This document shows, one piece after another, positions 1 through 12,620 of a DNA stretch of 64,000 nt. Below the pieces are notes generated by a model. That model made no database searches and had not been told where the DNA came from. It saw only the letters and a program-made list of their open reading frames with translations. Each line of letters starts with the position of its first letter. The first letter of the stretch is position 1. The DNA is from Cerioporus squamosus. Taxonomy: Eukaryota; Basidiomycota; Agaricomycetes; Polyporales; Polyporaceae. Both the position numbers and the translations under genes were made by a program. The stretch lies in contig JABYQS010000089.1 of assembly GCA_022592435.1 (NCBI GenBank), forward strand, positions 62,001 through 126,000. Reading direction: 5' to 3'.

Positions 1-277
1 GTCACGTGGCACCTTGGTGAGTCGGAGTTCGCCCATTTCAGTCTCCGAAGGCTTGCGCCACAAGCGTGCTGGACGCTCGTGAGTACGCGAGCATGAGGAG
101 TTCGAGAGAAATGTCCATTGCAACAGTCCGTGATACAAAGTAAAGTACAAGAAATAGGTTACTTTCACAGCAAGAGGGCCGTGAAGCGAGTATGGGATGA
201 GTACTTAGCTTGAAGAACGAGGGGGTAAGTGCTAGCAAAGTCCGGTGGTATCTCAGCGGCTCAGCAGTGGTGGTATA

Positions 278-3200
278 TTAGTCGTAGATGGGTAACGGCA
301 TCATTCTGTGCACGTTCGTTTGTGAGCATCACGGTATCTGGCAATGCAATGAGTACGCACCTGTCAGACGGGAACAAGAAGTTGTTCGCGACATCCTCAC
401 CCTCGAGGAACCGAGTGGGGTACAGCACTGCAGTGCGAGTCAGCATACTCAATCTCACATGCGAACATCGTCCGACGTACCGAGATGACCACGCAGCTCA
501 CGCAGGAGGTTCTCCATCTCCTCCCTCTCGGCCTGGTCAAACGGCCTCGGCCCCTTCGCCCCAGGCTTCTTATCCTTGTCCTTGTCCTTCTCTTTCGCCT
601 TCTCTTTCTCCTTCCCATTCCCACTGACCGGCGGCGTCGGGCTCTCCGGAGGTACAGGCGTGTTGCGAAATTGCGAATGAGACCCAGACCCAGACCCGGA
701 CCCGGACCCAGACTCTTCTTCGTCAGCGTGCTCCCTCTCCCGTGCAAGAGCATCCTCGGAGGCGTTCGCATAGTGGTTAGCGATGCGTGCTTGTCCGGGC
801 GCCTCAGCATCAGCAGCCTCGGACGGCATGCGAGCGAGAGGAGGGTCCAATGGATCGTGGTCCTTGACCTGCACGGCAATGAGAAAGAGCAACGCTCAGT
901 CATGCGGACGGACGTACCGGCTTGTTCAATCGCTCATGATGAACAACGAACTCCTTGTACTGCTTCCACGTCGTGACAAGGTCATCCGGAATAGCGTGGA
1001 ACACCTTGCGGAAGATCTCCGTCTAAAATCCCTGTCGTTAACACCTACTCGACGTGCATGGACCAGTCGAAGACACTTACGTTGTGAACAGCGCTCGCCA
1101 CCCACGTATCCTTCCAGAACTCGTCACAGATCGGGTCCTCAAAGCCATACGGGTCCACATGTGGCGTAGGCGTAGGCAGCTGCCACTGCTTGTTTCCAAG
1201 CTTCGCCGTGAGGTGCTTCCTTAACGTCGAGCGCGCCTCAGGTGCCTTCTCCTCCTCCGAATCTGCGTCGGTCTTGCTCGCTCGCGCGTGCGGCGGCTGG
1301 TCGTCGTGCGAGGCGTCGATAGAAGCATCCGCCGGAGCACCGTACAGCTCCCCCGTCTCAACTCGAGCTTCGGTAGGCTCATGCTCCTTCGCCTCCGCAC
1401 GACCGTTCTGCGCATGTCCGTTCTGGTTCTTGTGGACATCACCGTTCCCGGCTTGCCCATCCTCCAACACCTCCTGGATGGGTATACCAGACTCAGGGTT
1501 CCTCGGACGTTTCTCGGCGACGATCTTCTCCTCGAGCGTCGGGACGACGGAGCTGGGGAAACCAGACTCCCTACCTCCTCTGCGAGTGGGCATTGTCCTT
1601 TCCTCATCGAGGTACTGGTCGCCAGCAGTGGCATCCCATCCACGAGCCTTGACACCAGCCTTCCGCAGCACCTTCGCAGTGTCATTGGATCCGACTTCGC
1701 CCGTGGCATGGATAGCTAATAAGAGATGTGAGTGACAGACGACCAACTGGTTCCAACGAAAAAGTCATACCCTGTTGAATGCCGTCGAGCGTATCATGGA
1801 AGAGCGCACCGGCAGCGTTGCGCTGGTGATGCTTGTCAATGTGCGTCACGCCACCCTCCCGGCCATACTCCTGCTCGCCCTCCGGGTCCCAGTGTTCCTG
1901 TTCGTGCGGTTCCTTGGTAGGCTCCGACGCCATGAGATCCTCTTCGTACAGACTGTCGACGTCGACGCCAAGGTGCTCTCGCATGAGCCGCAGCCGGAGG
2001 GTGTGAGCGAATCGTCCGACTTTGAACGGTTTTCCAGCCATAGTGCTGTGGAGACGCGTCAGCATGGTATGAGACTGAAGTAATTCCTGAAGCCCACCAG
2101 TCCATCATGTCGGTGTCACGAATAACTGCAGCAATCTCGGAGTCGCGGTCGCCCCGCTGAGACCGCTCGTTGATGTTCGCACTCCCAATGATCGCAAGCC
2201 GATCATCCACTATACAGACCTTGCCATGGATATAGACTTGCTCAGTCGTGAGCACGTCCCCACGAAGCTTGCCCCAGTTGCGCAGGGAGAAAACAGTGAT
2301 GTAGTCGTCCGGCTAGACGGGATCCGTCAGATTGACACTCGGAGGGAGCTGAAGGTACGACATACATCGATGCCCTCCTTCCTGAGACGAGCGAATATGG
2401 AATTGGGACCGCGAGAGATCGTCCTGTTCTGGCACTCGAGGATGATGCGGATAGCGCTAGCATCGCCGTGGTCGACAGGGAAAGCGAAGCCAGGAAGAAG
2501 CGGGATGACGATACAGCACTTCCAAGGGGTGCGTTCCCGATGCGCTCGGATGATACGGTGCACAAGCGCGTCCCCAATCCGGTTCTCGATCTTGACCTCG
2601 TTGACAACCGTCCTGCACGCACATCAGCATCCATCGAGCTTGTAAGCGCGAATTGCTGAGCAACTCACGAGGTGATGAAGAATTGGTTCTCGATATACAC
2701 GAAGTGCTCCGACATCTGAATCGCTGCATGTCATGATTCGTCAGCACGAAGGTCAACCCAACACCAGATATGACCCCCTCACCCTTGAGGTACGCATTCT
2801 GTATCGAATGCTCAATCCGCTCGGGCGTGCCCATCGACCACGGCCCCGCAGACCTACAGATCTGTAATTCACACGTCCCAGTCAGACCCATCTCCGCCAA
2901 CTCGCCCGGCTTGAACTCCGGAGGCGGGAGCAAGAACGGCATAGCACGAGAATGGTTCTTGATCCGTAGAAGGTGGTTCCAACGCTGCACGAAATGCCGC
3001 GCAAGGTCGCGAGCAGGCTGTCCAACCACCTGCATGGAGACGTCGTGCCTAACGATGGCTTGTGAGCGTGCGTACGTAGCTAATTACTGCGAGTGGACAC
3101 GGTACCATGGCATCCGAGGGACCTTCGACCTGTCGTACATGTCTTCATGCGGCTTGTTGAGCGTATGGAAGTCGAGCACACGGGGGTTGCTGTAATCCTT

Positions 3201-6200
3201 GCCCGGCCAGATGTACTCAGGGCCATCGGGTCCCGGGTCGGGATCATCAACGAGAACGTGTTGGGGGGTATCCCATCTGGTAATGAACTGAGTATGGTCG
3301 ATGACCACAAAATCTGTTCAAGACATACCTTCCAAAGCAATGATCCAACCCGCCCATGAAGGCAATGGCTTGGTCGATAACACAAAGCTTCTCATGCTAC
3401 ACGAAACCTCAGCACCATTCCCGACGCCGTCCACTAGGACAACTCACATGCGCCCAGTAGAATGTACCAGTCTGGAAATGCGAGGGCGAGCGTTGAACCA
3501 TGATGTTCGGATGCAACGCCGTCAGCCGTTGCTTCGCATAACTGAGGATATCTTATTAGATGAGATCATTTAGACAAGATGCCACACTGACTTGCTATCC
3601 GTCGGCGTCGTCTTGTTCGACACTTCCTGGTACAGGATGATGTAAATCTTCACGCCCTCCTTCGCCTTCTTCTCGAGCAGGCGGTCCAGGCGATACCGGT
3701 CCTTGTTCGGCCTCCGCAGCTGCAGCTCTACATGAGAAGTCAGCCAGCTAGTCGCGTCGACGGCAGTGCAAGAACAATACCTGGCGATAGCCACCAATCA
3801 TGGATCTGGATCGTCTCGCGGGCGAGTAGAATAGCTCTTGACAAATTCCAGAAGTAGTCGCGCTGATATGCTGAAGTCAGCGAATGTCCACACTCACTGC
3901 GTTGAAGTGTACTCACTCCGTCAACCAGCCACTGAGCAGCCACATTCAATCGGATAGGCGCAAAGCTGTCGAACCGGTTCTTGCCCGTATAGTGGCTCTC
4001 CCTCGCCACGCGCTCGAACGCGGCGATCCACTGTAGCATCTGCCGCTCGTTCTTCGCATACAGCTTCAATCGCGTCTGCGAATTCACGACATAAAAGATG
4101 TGCTTCGACACGTCCTTGGAGCTCCTCTTCTTCTTGCCGTTGTTGGGCTTCCCGGGTTCATTGGCGTCCAGTGGATTCGTGTTGGTCGAGGGGTCGAGCA
4201 TGGGCGTAACCGGACGTGTCGACGGTCCTGACGAGTCACTCGAGGAGTCCGAGTCACTGTCAGACTGAGAATGGGCGTGCTCGTCCGCTGGAAGGTTCGT
4301 CGCCGACTTGCTATGTTCGCGGTGATGATGGCTCTTCTGGGTGCCCAAGTGGAAGACCTTGGAAAGCCTGCTCTTGACAGAGCCGACAGTAGACTCATGA
4401 CGCTTGCGAGGTCGTGGCAGATCGACCTTGGACCTGTTGCGGCCACCCGCGGGGACTTCTTCCTGCTGAGCATGCTCGCTAGACCCTCCGTCGATCTGGT
4501 GGAACAGGTTGAGACCCTGGCGATAATAGCGCGTCGGTCGTTCGATGGAAAAGTCCTGGTCGATCAGGAACACATCCCAGACATTGAGCTGGTGACAGGC
4601 GTCAGTCAAGCACTACGCGAATGTTTAACTTGCACGTACTTCGCCCATCTCCTCCATGGCGACGAGATAGCTCTCCCGTACAGCGCACCACCGCTGCTTC
4701 TTCTTCTCGCGCCATCCGGCTGCTCTCCGTCCGAACGCGTTCTTCGGAGCAACACCTTCTAGACGAAGGAAGCCAGCCTTGTACTGCGCGCCGCCAGACT
4801 GAGCGAGTGCGATGGTGAGCGCGCCGAACTCGAGGAAACCCGCGAGTCGGTTCACAGTTGGGTGGAACATCTGAGGAGCAATCAGTCCTGCTACGAGGAG
4901 ACAGCGACCTATGTCAGACGTACCACAGCTCGGATAACACCAATCAAGTAGTTCTCCAAGGTCTCGCGTTGCAAGCGGGCGAAGTCTGCTCGCCCGACGT
5001 CGCTACCGCGTTCCTTCAGGAACTTGAAGTAAGGTAAAGCTGTGATCTAGTCAGAGCTAGCGCGGGACACGAACCGAGGAGGCACTTACTCGTCAGGGGG
5101 AACTCGGGAAAGTTCTCAATATTACGATTATATGCATTAGAGATCGTGTAGTGGCCATGCAAAGAGAGGAACTCGCGCAATTGGCGATAGACGACCCAGC
5201 GCACCGCGCCGTTCGCGTACTCGCACTCGATCCGGAACACGGCCTTATTTCCGTGAAGCGGGTGCAAGCTGTCACTGACGCGGATGCGCAGACGATGGAA
5301 CAGAGCGGGAACCCTGCGATGCCCTCGCTCGTCCCGTTCAAACCACAAGCGGAGCATCAGCGTCGCGAGACCGCCAGTGATCAGCTCGTCCGTGATGTTG
5401 ACGTTCGAAGGCGCAACCGCGGAGGGGGCAGGTGGATGTGCCTTCGCTTGCCCCGCGATATGCGGAAGCAACGACCTCAACCTGCCCCACTTGGGCGTTG
5501 ATGGTGACTTGGCTTCACGCTGTATATGCGGCATTGATCTAGACACGCGTAGTCGAGGGGTTTTCGGGCCCTGCGGCGACGCCGAGCCGGAAGGACCGGC
5601 TTGACTCCCCTGGTCGTGACTGTCGTCCCGCCGGTGCCCGCTGTCAGTACGCGCGGCTTGCGAGAAGTCGAACTCTGCCTGCTCCTCTTGCGGTGTCTCT
5701 CGGGGCGACTCGCTAAGCCACTTCTTCGGATTAAACGCGTCATGGAAGTAGCTCTCTCGCCGCTTGTGCTTGCGTTCGCGCTGTTCGGGGTCCTCGTACT
5801 CGAGTGCGCCTCGGAATGGAGAGTTCACAGGAGGGAAGTCAAACACACGGTCCGGGTCCTCGTCTATGTGCGAGTCGAGTTGCGTGCTGCCTTGCCTCGA
5901 CGGTGTAGGGGAGAATCCATGACCGTGTGCGCTGGACAGGGAGTAGTTGTAGGAAATGGATCGAGGAGGGCCGGTTCTGTGTTGCGGAGTACTAGGAGGG
6001 GGAGACCGGAAGGTGGAGATGGAGAGGCCGTGGCGCGGATGTGACCTGTAGTCATCGTTGGACGACTTGGAGGCAGTATAGGATGGACGAGAGGCCTGAG
6101 AAGCTGGTGACCCTTGGATCGGGTGTTCATGTTGTGGCCGTTTCTGCGAGATGTGTCAGTACGCCGTGACACGGGATTGTGGTGAGACCGGAAGTGAAAG

Positions 6201-7757
6201 CAGTAGGCTAATGATCTCGTCAGCCAGTCAGATATACGAGAGAGAGAATCTGTCCAGTGGACTGTCGCCACCTATCGCCGCGCGCACATCGGGCCGTTGC
6301 GGCGGCAGTCAACACGCACGGAAAAGCGTGACGAGGAGCGAAAGATGTATCCGCACTACCACCACCCCGACCCTTTCGTGACCATTTGCAATGCTGATTC
6401 TGAATCTCGCAGTCGCTCACGCGTTCTGCACCGTAGACGACCCGCGACCGACAGTCTTTCTCTCCACATTCTTGAGTAGACACAGGATAATCCGACGAAC
6501 GTACCTCCTCCTTCCGAGCAGCTGGTATTGCGTCCCATGGGCGGCTACGCTCCGGTTTCTGCTGCCCGAACAGTCAGTACGACGAGACAAGATTGAGATA
6601 TGTGGAAGTTGAAGCGTTAAAGCCCTGGACTTTCATCGTTTCTGCACTTCCGCATATGTGTCCACCCAGAGACGGTGCATGAGGGCAGAGAGATCACCTC
6701 TCTGAACTGGGACACACTCATAGAGGCAGAGACTCGCATGCACATACACCTTCTGCGGGGCCCGACGAACCCTCTACCGACGCATGACACTTCACGTATC
6801 CGCCCGTCTACTATCTCTTCCTCGCTTATATGCGTCTACCGTCATGCACATATCCGCTGTGCTGGTATATGCATGTTCGACGGGCTCTCGTCCGTGCGCT
6901 CCCAGCTGCATCGTCACGCATGGGCAGAGCCTCTCGAGAAACAGGTAGGCAGCGCGGGCCCAGCATACAAAGTGCGACGATGAGAAGATGTCGTGGATAC
7001 ACGAACCATCCACCCCGTGTAGAGATGATCCTTGGTGCAGAGCCGAGTCGCGACGCTCTATGAGCCCGGACGTATTCAGGTGCAAGCGCGTTTGCGAGGA
7101 GCGATTCGCAATTGCGCCTTCCGGACGGTCTCGCAGCTTCTGCTCATGTGCACTGAGACGAATAGCAGCGGAAGAGGTCAATCGGCGAAACAGTGGAAGT
7201 ACAGTCAGTCGGCGGACGTCCACTTCAACCAGTGTTACAGTTACACAGTCGTGGCCAAGATCGTGGCCTTTCTATTCCGCACGCTGTTCGCACGACCGCA
7301 CGACAGGCACAACTCTGAGTGGAAGTGGTCGCGGGGCAGAAGACTGGAAGCGGAAGCTCGGGCTAGAACCTGAAAGTCCAGCAGGCCGACGGGCTTGTCC
7401 TCGACGTCGTCCGCATATATACCACGCGCAAATCCAATGAACGTACCTCCTCCCCCTTGGTAGCCTTCTCGTGCTCATCCTTCGCCCTCTGGAGGATCTT
7501 CTCTTGGGCGTCGTCCTTGGACAGGGCAGTATCCTGGGCTTGATTGCGATTCCATGAGATGGGATTATCCTGGTATATGCGCGTCTTCAGCTGCAAGGCC
7601 ATACTCAAACGCGGTGCGAACGCACTACGGGGGGCTGAGCGAGCGGAGGTGTGGAGGGGTGCTCCTGTTTGTCTGCCTGACGTTCGTGATGGTGTGTGGC
7701 GATGGTATGTTTGACGAGCTCGACGAGGTCCTCCGGGGGCTTGGCGACGGATGCCAT
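278..7757 (-). CDS. PLD1: Phospholipase D1 (PX-PH-PLD, Spo14 type)
   Basis: Hydrolyses phosphatidylcholine to phosphatidic acid and choline at membranes, as a lipid-signalling enzyme. The proposed start (7755-7757) opens MASVAKPPEDLVELVKHT. A Ser/Pro-rich exon begins near 6146. The PX domain lies at about 5400-5050 and the PH-like domain at about 4110-3950. The first HKD motif, HEKLCVID, runs from 3396 and is followed by AIAFMGG. The second, HGKVCIVDD, runs from 2228 and is followed by IGSANINERS and RGDRDSEIA. Both HxKx4D motifs are intact. The tail contains a Ser-Gly repeat and a Lys/Glu/Asp-rich stretch, then two small exons (about 428-361 and 311-278) ending in PLPIYD before TAA at 278-280. 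Exons between 6146 and 7442 are uncertain: a short candidate near 6503-6560 shares its donor context with the exon ending at 7442. Identification is firm; the 5' splicing is not. Confidence 0.88.
681..713. repeat. Coding minisatellite for a Ser-Gly tract in PLD1
   Basis: Five and a half copies of a 6-base unit, GACCCA or GACCCG, on the plus strand. Read on the minus strand it encodes alternating Ser and Gly in the acidic C-terminal tail of phospholipase D1. It is probably length-variable between strains (inference). Confidence 0.8.
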
Positions 7758-8297
7758 GACGATCTAGCACTGAGCGGAAGGCGCAAAGATGGGCCGTCCA
7801 GGAGACGCGTCGGGGTGGAGACAGAGAGGGCAGTGTATAAGTACAGCGGACCTCTAGCTAAGCCAAGGCTCTGAGTCTTATGACGTCTCGCCTGCGCTAG
7901 CGCCCACATCCGGTTTCGCCAGCGCGACTGCGTACTTGGGCGGACTCCTCGTCCGCCCCATGATCATGCATACCAGATGCGCGCTCGTATGCGTGCACAG
8001 GAACGCTTTCCTGGTACTTTGGGTAGCTCGTATCCTCGTGTGCAGAGCGCGCGGACGCATAGGCAGGCACAGGCGCCGAGGCGCGCGTGTCCATCCGCGC
8101 TTCCCAATTCGGCATGAACTACAGTCGACGCGCCTTGTCCTTGAAGTTGAAGTTGTCCTCCTCTTTCGCCATGCACATTCTTCTCCCCATATCTGCGTGT
8201 AGTCGGGCTTCTCTTCTATCTCTTAACTTGCGCCACTGATACTAGGCTGCCTTACTCTGATCTTGACCATCCGAACGCGTCACTGTCCTGAGCAACG
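7758..8297. promoter_or_regulatory. Divergent promoter between PLD1 and the PHD gene
   Basis: 540 bases between two divergently transcribed starts. No reading frame here looks coding. No clear TATA box or repeated element was seen. Confidence 0.5.
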
Positions 8298-10267
8298 ATG
8301 AGTGCCGCAGCGGTAGTCATCCAACCACCCAAAGTTCCTTGCTTTCGGTGCAAGAAGAGTCATGATACCGCCGCGGCCTTTCTCATGGCTTGCTGCAAAT
8401 GCGAGCGCGCATGGCATCACAGTAAGTTCCCTGGGCGCGCTCGTTCGATGGTTCCGTCTCGCTCCAACTCAACTTCAACGCAGCATGCCACATTCCACCC
8501 GTGGCCGAGGATGAGATCATGCGCCGTCTCAAGGCTGACCAGGGTGGAAAGCGCGACGCAGGTCTCCGGTCTTGGCAGTGCAGAACGTGCACGAAGAAGA
8601 GGCGACTCGAAGCCGAGCATTCGACCGATACTCGTCCCTCGCCGGCACCTCCTGCGGAGAGACCGTCTCTCTCGCGTGAACACGTTCTCCAATCTTCCTC
8701 CAAGCCCCCACAGTCCCTGCCGACACCTATAGTCCTTGATGACGATGACGATATCGTGATCTTAGACGGTCCTCCACCGGCTGTTGGTCAACCGTCAACG
8801 GGTGTACGCCCGCACCAACTTCCCCCGTCGCGGCCGGTCGAACAAGCTCGAGAATTGAGAGATGCAAACACAGGGAAATTTCACCTAGACCTGATGCCGT
8901 GCGTGGCAGAGTGCTAGACAATCTTTGGTGGTTGTTGACTATCTACCTTCTCTAGTCAGGAAATGGGAGTATCCCGACGGACTCCAGCGGGGCCCGTGCA
9001 GACGTTCGTGTAGGTAACCTAGTACACTCTTTGACATGCAACCTCACCTGTTCCTTCAGGCTTCAAAACAAACGACGCGGGATCGCTCAGTCCGACCGTC
9101 TGTGCCTCCGGCTCCACACAATGTCCTCAAGGGACACAAGCCGGCAAGTCCGGAGCACGCCCTTGCATCGCCTCCTCCACATCGACCGCAGCAAGATGCG
9201 CCAGAATTACCCCATGGACCTTACGCCGTACGTAGCAGAGTGCTAGACAATGTTCTGTGGCTGTTGACCATCGACCCTCGTTAGTCAGGAAGTGGGAATA
9301 TCCCGACGGACCCCAGCGTCCCTGCAGTCGTTCGTGTAGGTCATTCAACATGCTCTTTGTCATGCAACCTCACCTGTGCCTTCAGGCTACGAAACAAGCG
9401 AGCCGGGATCGCTCAGTCCGACCGTCTGTTCTTCCAGCCCTCAAAGGACACAAAGTGGCAAGTCCGGAGCAGGCCCTCCCGCCGCCTCCTCCACCTCGGC
9501 CCCAGCAAGATGCGCTAGAATTACCCCACGCGCTCGTTGAGCCAGCCCTCTCTTTGCCCTCTCCCCCGCCCACACCAGCGATACCTCCTGGTCCCAGCAC
9601 ATCTCGTGCGGCCAATCCACCCCAAAGTACTCTCACTCCGCCGCCTTCCTCCCCTGCGCCCTCGCCTTCATCCCCCTCCGCCGATGTCGTCTCCACCTCC
9701 CAATTCAGAGTGCTCATAGCGAAGATGCGCGAGGAAGGCCGACTTGCGCCTCCGCCCACCATCGAGTATGTATTGCGCGCCACGGACAAGGCCAATGCTC
9801 CGGAACCTGTGCCGCTGTCATTGAGCAGCGACTCCGAACTTGACGGCGTCGACGCGATGGCCATAGATGAGCATACTGAGCCGGAGTCGGCTGCGCGGTC
9901 GGAGACACAGCCGACGGAAGAGGATCCACACAACATCGACGACCTGTACGGCGACGTCGCGCCTCGGTTCCGGAGCAGACCCGCTCCCCCGCCTGCACCC
10001 GCCCCGCCCGTTCGAGAGAGGTCCGCACCGCGCGTGCCTCTGACGCGGCTGCCGTACATGGAGCGCGACAAGAGGCCTATGCGCGATGGGGATATCGAGC
10101 TCATCTTCGAGAAGATGGAGAGGATCGAAGATCAGCGAGGGGAGCTCTCGAGGCGGCCGAGGAAGTGCGTTGCGACGCGGCTGGCAGGGAAGGCATTGAA
10201 GAAGAAGCAGAGGACGGTGCTCAACTATTGCTCGCTGGACGATCTGCCGGTGGATGTCGCGAGCTGA
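8298..10267 (+). CDS. PHD-finger protein, otherwise unknown
   Basis: A probable nuclear chromatin-reader-like protein. Splicing out the intron after 8420 (GTAAGT to GCAG, about 62 nt) joins CFRCKK, ACCKCERAWHH, TCHIPP and WQCRTC. This gives the Cys4-His-Cys3 ligand order of a PHD finger near residues 14-80. An acidic DDDDDIVILD patch follows, then long Pro/Ser-rich low-complexity sequence, and a conserved-looking basic C-terminus (about 10030-10267) ending in LDDLPVDVAS. The middle is built from a duplicated exon-intron unit (8880-9535), so exact splicing there is ambiguous: more than one acceptor keeps the frame open. I recognise the PHD finger but no named ortholog. The peptide bound by the finger cannot be predicted from sequence. 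Confidence 0.72.
8880..9535 (+). repeat. Tandem duplication of an exon-intron-exon-intron block
   Basis: Two imperfect copies with an offset of 329 bases. For example, the donor GTGCGTGGCAGAG at 8899 recurs as GTACGTAGCAGAG at 9228. Each copy carries a short intron, a ~50-nt mini-exon, a second ~50-nt intron and a longer Pro-rich exon (RDRSVRPSV in both). The duplication lies inside the PHD-finger gene. Confidence 0.85.
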
Positions 10268-10616
10268 CGGCGAGAGTGCCATCTGTATGTGCGATCAGGA
10301 CGGTACCAGGAAGGATATCCTTGTAATTCGATACTCTGTAGTATTTCAGTTCCGTGTATACCCAAGAACACACTATGGCTGTGAGTATGCGACTCGGAGG
10401 CATGGCATTGGACGCGTCGCGGGTACATACGCGTGATGTCACGACGCGTCTTACGCCGACGGGCGTCTCACTGATTTTCTCCTCTTCCGCGAACTCATCT
10501 CTGCGATTCCTGTATTCGAGTAGCCGAATTGACTTTCCTCCTCCTCTGCCTTGAGCCTGCGCATCCTCTCTCGTTCCCAACAATACATTTTCCGAAAGCG
10601 CGAGATTCGAATATCG
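10268..10616. promoter_or_regulatory. Intergenic, tandem genes
   Basis: 349 bases between the stop of the PHD gene and the SET-TAD3 start. It must hold the upstream terminator and downstream promoter. No distinct motif seen. Confidence 0.4.
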
Positions 10617-12620
10617 ATGAGGGAAGGCACTCCCGCGACAGGATCGTCAACAAGCACCCCGAAAGCCCCGGAGCACCTCAACAGCAGCGGACTTCGCATC
10701 GAGTATACCGACGGAAAGGGATGTGGAGTATACGGTGGGCATGCAAGCTTGATGTTGCATACACGCGCACTGAACGCGAGGCTTGCCAGCTTCTCGCGAG
10801 ATTCCCGCACATACCTTGATCGAAGTCAGCCCAGTCCTCCTCTTCACAGCCAGAGAGTACGCAGAACACGGGAAGCACACCGTGCTCGACCACTACACGT
10901 TTGTATGGCGGGACGGCCGGATGGCCCTCGCTCTCGGACTCGGTACGTCTGTCTCGCCCGCTCGAGTCAAGTCCGAGCTCATCTCATCTCAAGCTGCCGG
11001 GTACCGTTGTCGATGAGCAGGCTCGCTGTTCAACCACTCGCAGAGACCGAACGTTTCGTACTCGATCGATCCCGCGACGGAGTCCATACGCTACGTGACC
11101 TCGCGCAGGGTGCTCCCGGATGAGGAGCTGTGTATATTATATGGCCACAAGCTCTGGTTCGGCCCCGTCGATGCCGCGGACAGGTCGCAGCCGTCTTCGG
11201 AGCTCGTGGATGACTCGCCGGACGACCCGTGGTGCGCGCTTCCCAGTAGTGGTGTGGACGATGAAGACGACAAGGGCGAAGGGCCGTCAAAGCTAGATGC
11301 TATGTTTGACTCGTTCGACGAGGGCGATCCTAAGCAGGTCGTATCAGACGAGGAGTTGCCGTTCAGGAGGCTGAAGCTTACCCCGCAAGACGAAGAGGAG
11401 GAAGAGATGGACGCGGTGCGAAGAGGTGAGACATCTTTGGTGAAGTTGAGCTCCGTTTGACGATTTCTGGCGGCAGAGGACGCGTGGGTGGTCGATCTCC
11501 CAGATCCCCGGCTCGCGGCTGTAATGCTGAAGTACGTCCCATACTTGCTAACAGGCAGTCTTATCTTTCTCCTGACCGATCTATGTGCGCAGGTGGCTGA
11601 AGCAAAGCGGCTTTGACACTCCATCCATGGCACATCTGAAGCGCATCCGCAAGCTCGACGACAAGATGAGCATGGTGCTCATCCTGACTCGAGAACACCC
11701 TGATCCGCCCCAATTTCCCGAGTACATAGAACTCCCATCGCCATACGTTATCCCCGTACCCAGATCTTCCGCGCTGACGATGGCATCGCTGAAGCTCAAG
11801 TCGTCGTTTTGGCCAACGATATACGCTCCGCGCAAGAAGTTCGAACCTGAGCCGTGGACGAGGGGCAAGGTACGTTGGGCCTGTGCTGCTATGAAGCAGG
11901 TTGTCCAGGTAGCTCGACACGCTAGAACTGAAGGCGAGGTACTGTCGACCTTGTCGTATCTAACACGAAACGCAGCTGACCTCAGGCTCTCGATAGTTAC
12001 CAATTGCTGCCTACGTCCCGATACCGTACGACGAGGAGACCAAAATCGCCACCCGCATGTCCGACCCCATCAGCGCGCACGACACCCGCAAGTGCGCCTG
12101 CCACCCTCTACGACATTCCATCATCAACCTCGTCCGCGCTGTTGGGGAGCTACGCGCCTCCTCGTCTGCATCAGCCCCTGCATCCGCTGCCACGCCCTTA
12201 TCCCTTCCACCGCAACTCACCCCGGTTATCTACGCTCCTACACCCTCGCTCGATCAAGTCTCCGCCGCACTCTCCAAACCACACACCCACTCCATCTCCC
12301 CTCGCTCTTCATCTGAGTCCCATCCGGAGGGAGAAGTACGCAACGGCGCTCACTATCTCCTGACATCGCTCACGCTCTTCACGACCCACGAGCCATGCAT
12401 CATGTGCAGCATGGCGCTCTTGCACTCGCGCGTCAAGGAGGTCTTCTACCTCATCCCGATGGCGAAGACAGGCGGCTGCGGGAGGCTGACGTGTGTCCCA
12501 AGGCTTCAGGGCGTAAACCATCGGTATGCTGTCAATGTGTGGAAACCTGCTGGAGCAGGGGATACGGGCGAATGGGTGAAGGGGAGCAGACTTGCAGTCG
12601 ATGAGGTTTGCGACGCTTAG
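10617..12620 (+). CDS. TAD3: SET-domain protein fused to tRNA adenosine-34 deaminase subunit Tad3
   Basis: The N-terminal half is a compact SET domain: GKGCGVYASREIP, then HYTFVW, then GSLFNHSQRPNVSY with the NHS motif, then DEELCILYGHKLWF with the usual catalytic Tyr. An acidic linker (QDEEEEEMD) leads without stop into a Tad3 body: WVVDLPDPRLAAV, LKRIRK, VLILTREHP, FWPTIYAPRKKFEPEPW. The deaminase core follows with PLRHSI and HEPCIMCSMAL. Tad3 pairs with Tad2 to convert A34 to inosine in tRNA anticodons. The HAE glutamate position appears to be Ile here, as expected for the non-catalytic partner. Introns interrupt both halves, and the one just past the linker (donor 11426) joins in phase. 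An upstream in-frame start at 10551 is an alternative. Domain calls are firm; that one transcript covers both is inference from frame. Confidence 0.8.

Noticed and set aside
1..277. Possible gene at the left edge
   Set aside because: The only open frame (38-238, minus) shows no motif. The stretch looks like the 3' flank of PLD1.
9382..10104. 240-codon minus-strand Ser/Gly-rich frame
   Set aside because: Reverse reading of the Pro-rich exon of the PHD gene.
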